Shown: one piece after another, positions 16,727 through 19,989 of the stretch | Position numbering within the stretch: position 1 is the stretch's first letter | How the letters are laid out: each line of letters begins with the position of its first letter | Origin: an uncultured Armatimonadota bacterium | Lineage (GTDB): Bacteria > Armatimonadota > UBA5829 > DTJY01 | Length of the DNA: 19,989 bases | Assembly: GCA_937875395.1 (NCBI GenBank) | Contig: CALNCU010000291.1 | Span: 1 to 19,989, forward strand | Reading direction: 5' to 3' | Program-made: the position numbers and the translations under genes | Notes under the pieces: generated by a model | Database searches by the model: none | Told to the model about the DNA's origin: nothing | The model's input: only the letters and a program-made list of their open reading frames with translations

Positions 16727-17455
16727 CTAACGATTCCACATCTTGTTTTTGTTTCCCATGAAGTCTGAAAGTGCCACCCATCTTACGGAACCATCTGCAA
16801 AAAGAAAGTTCATTCCATCCGAATGCCTTTCGGTTGCACCATTATAGATTCCCAGACCGCCCCAACTGTTGCTATCCTTGACACCATCACCATCGGAATC
16901 TTTATCAAAGGGATATTCACGTGGATTGCCAATTCTGTCAATTCTTGCATCTCCAACCAGAAAACAACTGGGATTTAAGTCTATTAAAGGAATCTGCCGT
17001 CTGGAGGAGTTATAGTATTCTGAATATCCGAACACGCCATAGACCGAACCATAATTGACTCCATACGTGTAGCTGGTATTGTTAGTGCGGCTGGGGCATG
17101 GCCTGTATCCGCCGAGCGCTATATTGCTGTATCCGAAATAGTTGTATTCAGACCCGCCTTTTATGTATGGAGTTACAATCTGTGTCCAGTAAGGCCCGGA
17201 GGCGGTTGTTAGACCGTACGGCGGCAGGAAATTATCATAATCCTGCGAATACATATTGAATGCCAACCCTAAATCCTTAAGAGTGCTCACACATGTAGCC
17301 TGTTTAGCCTTCTCCCGAGCCTTGCTGAACACAGGAAATAAAATGGCCGCTAAAACTGCGATTATTGCAATGACAACTAATAATTCTATCAAAGTAAACC
17401 CTGTTCTTTCACGCATGGCGGCGCATACCATGCTTTTTTTAATTTGCATATACAT
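16727..17455 (-). CDS. Pseudopilin with H-X9-DG signature and a DxDxDG loop
   Basis: The protein has 242 residues from ATG 17455, with AAGGAG eight bases upstream; a TTG at 17461 would add two residues but sits too close to that site. The prepilin motif RTG/FTLIELLVVIAI is intact, with Glu at mature position 5. The leader would be 19 residues, longer than usual; an internal ATG (MRERTGF) would give six residues but has no ribosome site. After the assembly helix comes FSKAREKAKQ. Near residues 185-195 DKDSDGDGVKD resembles a calcium-binding loop as in thrombospondin type 3 repeats; major pseudopilins of type II secretion also use calcium. RHSDGMNFLFADG gives the H-X9-DG signature. The gene is 52 bases after the GntR gene and 41 before the exported multidomain protein, forming one unit. 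Confidence 0.92.
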   Translation of the reverse strand: MYMQIKKSMVCAAMRERTGFTLIELLVVIAIIAVLAAILFPVFSKAREKAKQATCVSTLKDLGLAFNMYSQDYDNFLPPYGLTTASGPYWTQIVTPYIKGGSEYNYFGYSNIALGGYRPCPSRTNNTSYTYGVNYGSVYGVFGYSEYYNSSRRQIPLIDLNPSCFLVGDARIDRIGNPREYPFDKDSDGDGVKDSNSWGGLGIYNGATERHSDGMNFLFADGSVRWVALSDFMGNKNKMWNR

Positions 17456-17507
17456 TGCCAAAGCTCCTTTCCTCCTAGTTGATTTTATTGTAATCGTATT
17501 TCTGGTT

Positions 17508-18581
17508 CTATAAAGAATTGCCTTCTACAATCACCGGTGGTATATATAGAACCGGATCGGTAACCTCATTTCCGCCTATCAATTGCTTAAGCAATCCTAC
17601 TGATTCATCTGCCACTCTGCTTGCATCAAACCCGATACGTGTTACCGATATTGGAAAATGGAATACTCTTCCCACATTTGCATGAGTCACAATTGCTAAC
17701 TCCTCCGGAACCTTAATCCCAAGCTCCAGAATTGCGCGGCTGGCTATATCAAAGAATGCATCATCATGAAAAAAGATAGCGCGGGAACGATTAGGACCGT
17801 GCCACCATTTCTTGAATGAATCATAGATATCTATTAAGCCGTTCTTTGTATTAACCTTTAACAATCTATCATCAGAGCCACCAACGGTTTCTTTTTGCAG
17901 GTTAAAGATATAGTTTGATACCTCTTCACTTCCGGGATCTGAATTGTCAGAAGGCATTGGAGGGTCGCACATGATGGCAAAATCATCATATCCATGCTTG
18001 GTCATTAAATCGGCTGCGATGCTGTTAAGGCTTGCGTAATCCAGCACAACACAATACCGGCCTATGGGGTACGCTGCGCCGATATTAACACAAAAAATGC
18101 CTTCCTGTGTTAATCTGCGATCCACACCAGCTGAGTAGACTGTGTTCAATACACCTACCGTGCTCTGAATGTTGCTGCCATCAAACAGCGCCGTAGAAGT
18201 TAAAAATTTATCTGCGGCAGTATCAGTATCCACCCACATGGCGGCTTTATATCCTTCATCTGCTATGCGCTTGCACAGCCTGTCCATTAGTGTGTGATAC
18301 CAATACCCTAACGGTGAAGAAAGCCTAATTGTATCGCCAACAACTGCTATAGTGCTTGATGTATCAGTACTTTTTACATATGTCCCGGAGCCCTGCTTCC
18401 GTGCTATCAAGCCTTCATGCGATAACAAATTAAGTGCTTCTCTTAGAGTGCCCCTGCTAACGCCGAACTCCTCTATCATATCTCTCTCTGCCGGCAGGGT
18501 TTCTCCAACCTGCCACCGACCTGATTGTATGGCTACCTTTAAGTAATTTGCTACCTGGTTAGTTTTAGTTAATACTGCCAC
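17508..18581 (-). CDS. GntR-type regulator with LacI-like effector domain (AraR-like architecture)
   Basis: The 357-residue protein starts with GTG at 18581, preceded by AGGTGAAGG. Residues about 4-69 are a GntR winged helix (YLKVAIQSGRWQVGETLPAE, then FGVSRGTLREALNLLSHEGL and KQGSGTYV). Residues about 77-357 look like a periplasmic-binding-type sugar sensor (IAVVGDTIRL, LGYWYHTLMDRL, RAIFFHDDAFFDIASRAILELG, VPEELAIVTHAN, ISVTRIGFDASRVADESV), the chimeric layout of the arabinose repressor AraR. This does not show that arabinose is the ligand. It heads the unit with the pseudopilin and the exported carbohydrate protein, so it likely ties their expression to a sugar. A promoter and candidate operator lie immediately upstream, which suggests autoregulation. 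Confidence 0.9.
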   Translation of the reverse strand: MAVLTKTNQVANYLKVAIQSGRWQVGETLPAERDMIEEFGVSRGTLREALNLLSHEGLIARKQGSGTYVKSTDTSSTIAVVGDTIRLSSPLGYWYHTLMDRLCKRIADEGYKAAMWVDTDTAADKFLTSTALFDGSNIQSTVGVLNTVYSAGVDRRLTQEGIFCVNIGAAYPIGRYCVVLDYASLNSIAADLMTKHGYDDFAIMCDPPMPSDNSDPGSEEVSNYIFNLQKETVGGSDDRLLKVNTKNGLIDIYDSFKKWWHGPNRSRAIFFHDDAFFDIASRAILELGIKVPEELAIVTHANVGRVFHFPISVTRIGFDASRVADESVGLLKQLIGGNEVTDPVLYIPPVIVEGNSL

Positions 18582-18655
18582 TTGCCTTCACCTGCATAAA
18601 TCAAGAGTAATTGTCTAATAATCCGAAAATTGTACCATTTATAACCCACACAAAC

Positions 18656-18669
18656 ACTTACATACAAGT
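18656..18669. promoter_or_regulatory. Candidate operator for the GntR/AraR-type regulator
   Basis: ACTT-GTATGT-AAGT is an inverted repeat of four-base arms around six bases, lying two bases after the -10 box and over the expected transcription start. Its left arm on the minus strand, ACTTGTAT, resembles the half-site of AraR operators as I recall it (ATTTGTAC type). A second ANTTGTAC-like half-site (AATTGTAC) is on the plus strand at 18628-18635. Binding is inferred. Confidence 0.4.
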
Positions 18670-18670
18670 T

Positions 18671-18699
18671 ATTCTATCATAACAAAGATTTATTATCAA
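18671..18699 (-). promoter_or_regulatory. Sigma70-like promoter for the GntR/pseudopilin/exported-protein unit
   Basis: On the minus strand TTGATA (18699-18694), a 17-base spacer, then TAGAAT (18676-18671). Both boxes differ from consensus by one base, at optimal spacing. Transcription would begin near 18664, giving a leader of roughly 80 bases before the GTG start of the regulator. Confidence 0.62.
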
Positions 18700-18741
18700 G
18701 CCCTTTTACTATAATTTTTTGATGTAATTATTGGAAACCGG

Positions 18742-19989
18742 CTAGCTTTTCAACCCGGCGTTCCATGTATTCTTCCCGTATGTTTCCTTTATAAAAAGTG
18801 AGCTTATGAAGGATAATAGAGCAATAACTATAAGCCCTGAAAATATAGTAGCGTAGGCTGCCGGCGGATAATGTATGCCCCCCATCACCCTCACAGCTTG
18901 GGAAGAGAATTTATCCAACACTATGCCGGATGCAGTGGTATATATTGCTACTGCAAGATATGCGGCCGTGTTTATTAAGCCAACCGAACTTGCCGCGTAG
19001 TCCGGGATATTAAGTTCCTTCATTATAGTGCTGAATATGGGAGTTCCGCCGGATGATATGCCAAAGAGCAGATAACATGGAAGTATCCAGACTGCGCCTT
19101 TGTTTAGAATTAAAAGTCCCATGCACGGAGCCAGCACTGCAAGAAAGCTTGTGACAACAAGTATGGGCTTCCTTCGGTTTCTCATCATCTTGGACAAGAA
19201 CCCGGAAAAGATGATGGCTGACATAGATACAAGCATAAGCAGGAACGTGTATGATGCCGCCGCAGAGGCGCCCAGCCCGCAGCAATCTTCAAGGAGCTTC
19301 TTACCTATAATTGCCTGCACAAGGAAGAAGTTGGCAAAGACTACCATTGAAGAGAAGAGCACCGGATACCCATGCCGGTTGGTAAATATGCGCCTTATAG
19401 ACGGGAATACTGATGATGATTGCCCTGAAAATTTTTTGGCAAGCTCACGCCGTGTAAGCAGCACAGTAATCATAACCGCAATAAAACAGGCCACACCCAC
19501 CGCCAGAAGCGATGGCCTCCATCCAAATGCACGCACCGCGCCCTCAAAAGGCATTGTGCCCATCAGACCGCCGGCATACCCCGCAAAGAGCGAAGAACTG
19601 AGCAGGGCGGAGAAATGCCGGTTGTTAAAACTTATATCCAGCTCCTTTACAACGGAGAGGTACATAAGGCTTGCCCCAAGTCCTACAAGCGCTCTTGTAA
19701 CGTATAGCTGAAGGATTGTGTTACTGAGTGGAAACAGGATAGATCCCACTCCAAGGAGCACACCCCCGACGACTATTACCCGCACAGGCCCAAACCGGTC
19801 TACAAGCACGCCGGAGAAGATTTGCATTCCACCGTACACATACAGGTAGATGCCGCCAAGCAGCGCCACGGAGGCGGCGGAGGCGGCAAAGGCGGATTGC
19901 AGTTCATTGTAGATGGTTCCCGGAACGGCTACCCTTTGGAAGTAGGAGAAGGCGTAGATTACGTTCATTAAAGCAACCACCAGAAGCTC
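18742..19989 (-). CDS. Major facilitator superfamily transporter, partial (5' end outside window)
   Basis: At least 415 residues are present. The frame stays open through the last bases (E-L-L before a GTG at 19980), and the first membrane helix (LLVVALMNVIYAFSYFQRVAV) begins right at the edge, so only a short N-terminus should be missing. About twelve hydrophobic segments are visible. GVLVDRFGPVRVI between helices 2 and 3 matches the family's motif A (GxLxDRxG). A cytoplasmic loop (LLTRRELAKKFSGQSSS...) separates the two halves. Such proteins move sugars, sugar acids or other small solutes across the inner membrane with protons. Placed beside sugar regulators and glycoside hydrolases, it is probably the uptake system for this locus. 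It ends 160 bases before the GntR gene and its promoter. I see no clear terminator. Confidence 0.88.
   Translation of the reverse strand, partial: ELLVVALMNVIYAFSYFQRVAVPGTIYNELQSAFAASAASVALLGGIYLYVYGGMQIFSGVLVDRFGPVRVIVVGGVLLGVGSILFPLSNTILQLYVTRALVGLGASLMYLSVVKELDISFNNRHFSALLSSSLFAGYAGGLMGTMPFEGAVRAFGWRPSLLAVGVACFIAVMITVLLTRRELAKKFSGQSSSVFPSIRRIFTNRHGYPVLFSSMVVFANFFLVQAIIGKKLLEDCCGLGASAAASYTFLLMLVSMSAIIFSGFLSKMMRNRRKPILVVTSFLAVLAPCMGLLILNKGAVWILPCYLLFGISSGGTPIFSTIMKELNIPDYAASSVGLINTAAYLAVAIYTTASGIVLDKFSSQAVRVMGGIHYPPAAYATIFSGLIVIALLSFISSLFIKETYGKNTWNAGLKS

Noticed and set aside
17456..17461. TTG at 17461 as the start of the second pseudopilin
   Set aside because: It sits only two bases from AAGGAG, whereas the ATG at 17455 is at a normal eight-base distance.

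Overview
All supported genes lie on the minus strand, so the window reads right to left. The organism is probably a member of the Armatimonadota or a close relative. The evidence is the pseudopilin start of the GFTLIELLVVIAI... type followed by ILFPVFAKAREKA and the H-X9-DG C-terminal signature, which are typical of that phylum (Planctomycetota and Lentisphaerota carry related proteins). Good AGGAGG-type ribosome binding sites and a GC content near 50% fit but do not prove this.

Layout in transcription order (high to low coordinates): (1) a sugar-type MFS transporter cut by the right edge (18742..19989); (2) a unit with a sigma70-like promoter and candidate operator, an AraR-type GntR regulator, an H-X9-DG pseudopilin and a 1018-residue exported carbohydrate-binding/TIM-barrel protein (18581..13629); (3) a large cytoplasmic GH106-like glycoside hydrolase (13494..10351); (4) a second regulated unit with promoter and operator, a LacI-family regulator, a zinc-type alcohol dehydrogenase, an NAD-dependent epimerase/dehydratase and three Gfo/Idh/MocA oxidoreductases, tightly packed (10264..4283); (5) a broken pseudopilin gene (4264..3801) followed by a GH20-type beta-hexosaminidase (to 2173); (6) a 535-base gap with a candidate pseudoknotted RNA; (7) a third pseudopilin (1637..1068) followed by an exported LamG protein that runs off the left edge.

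Taken together this looks like a glycan-use locus without SusC/SusD. The inferred scheme is: exported glycan-binding proteins (LamG, CBM9-like) act at the surface, an MFS permease takes up sugars, the cytoplasmic GH106-like and GH20 enzymes trim oligosaccharides, and a dehydrogenase set (ADH, SDR, three Gfo/Idh/MocA) oxidises and reduces the released sugars or glycosides. Two sugar-sensing regulators, one GntR/LacI chimera and one LacI protein, appear to control their own units.

The most unusual pattern is that an H-X9-DG pseudopilin gene sits directly upstream of a glycan-binding or glycan-cleaving gene three times in 20 kb, one copy being a decayed pseudogene. The only stretch over 300 bases without a gene is 1638..2172. 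The other gaps (10181..10350, 13495..13628, 18582..18741) are under 200 bases. I saw no tRNA, rRNA, CRISPR array or insertion sequence.
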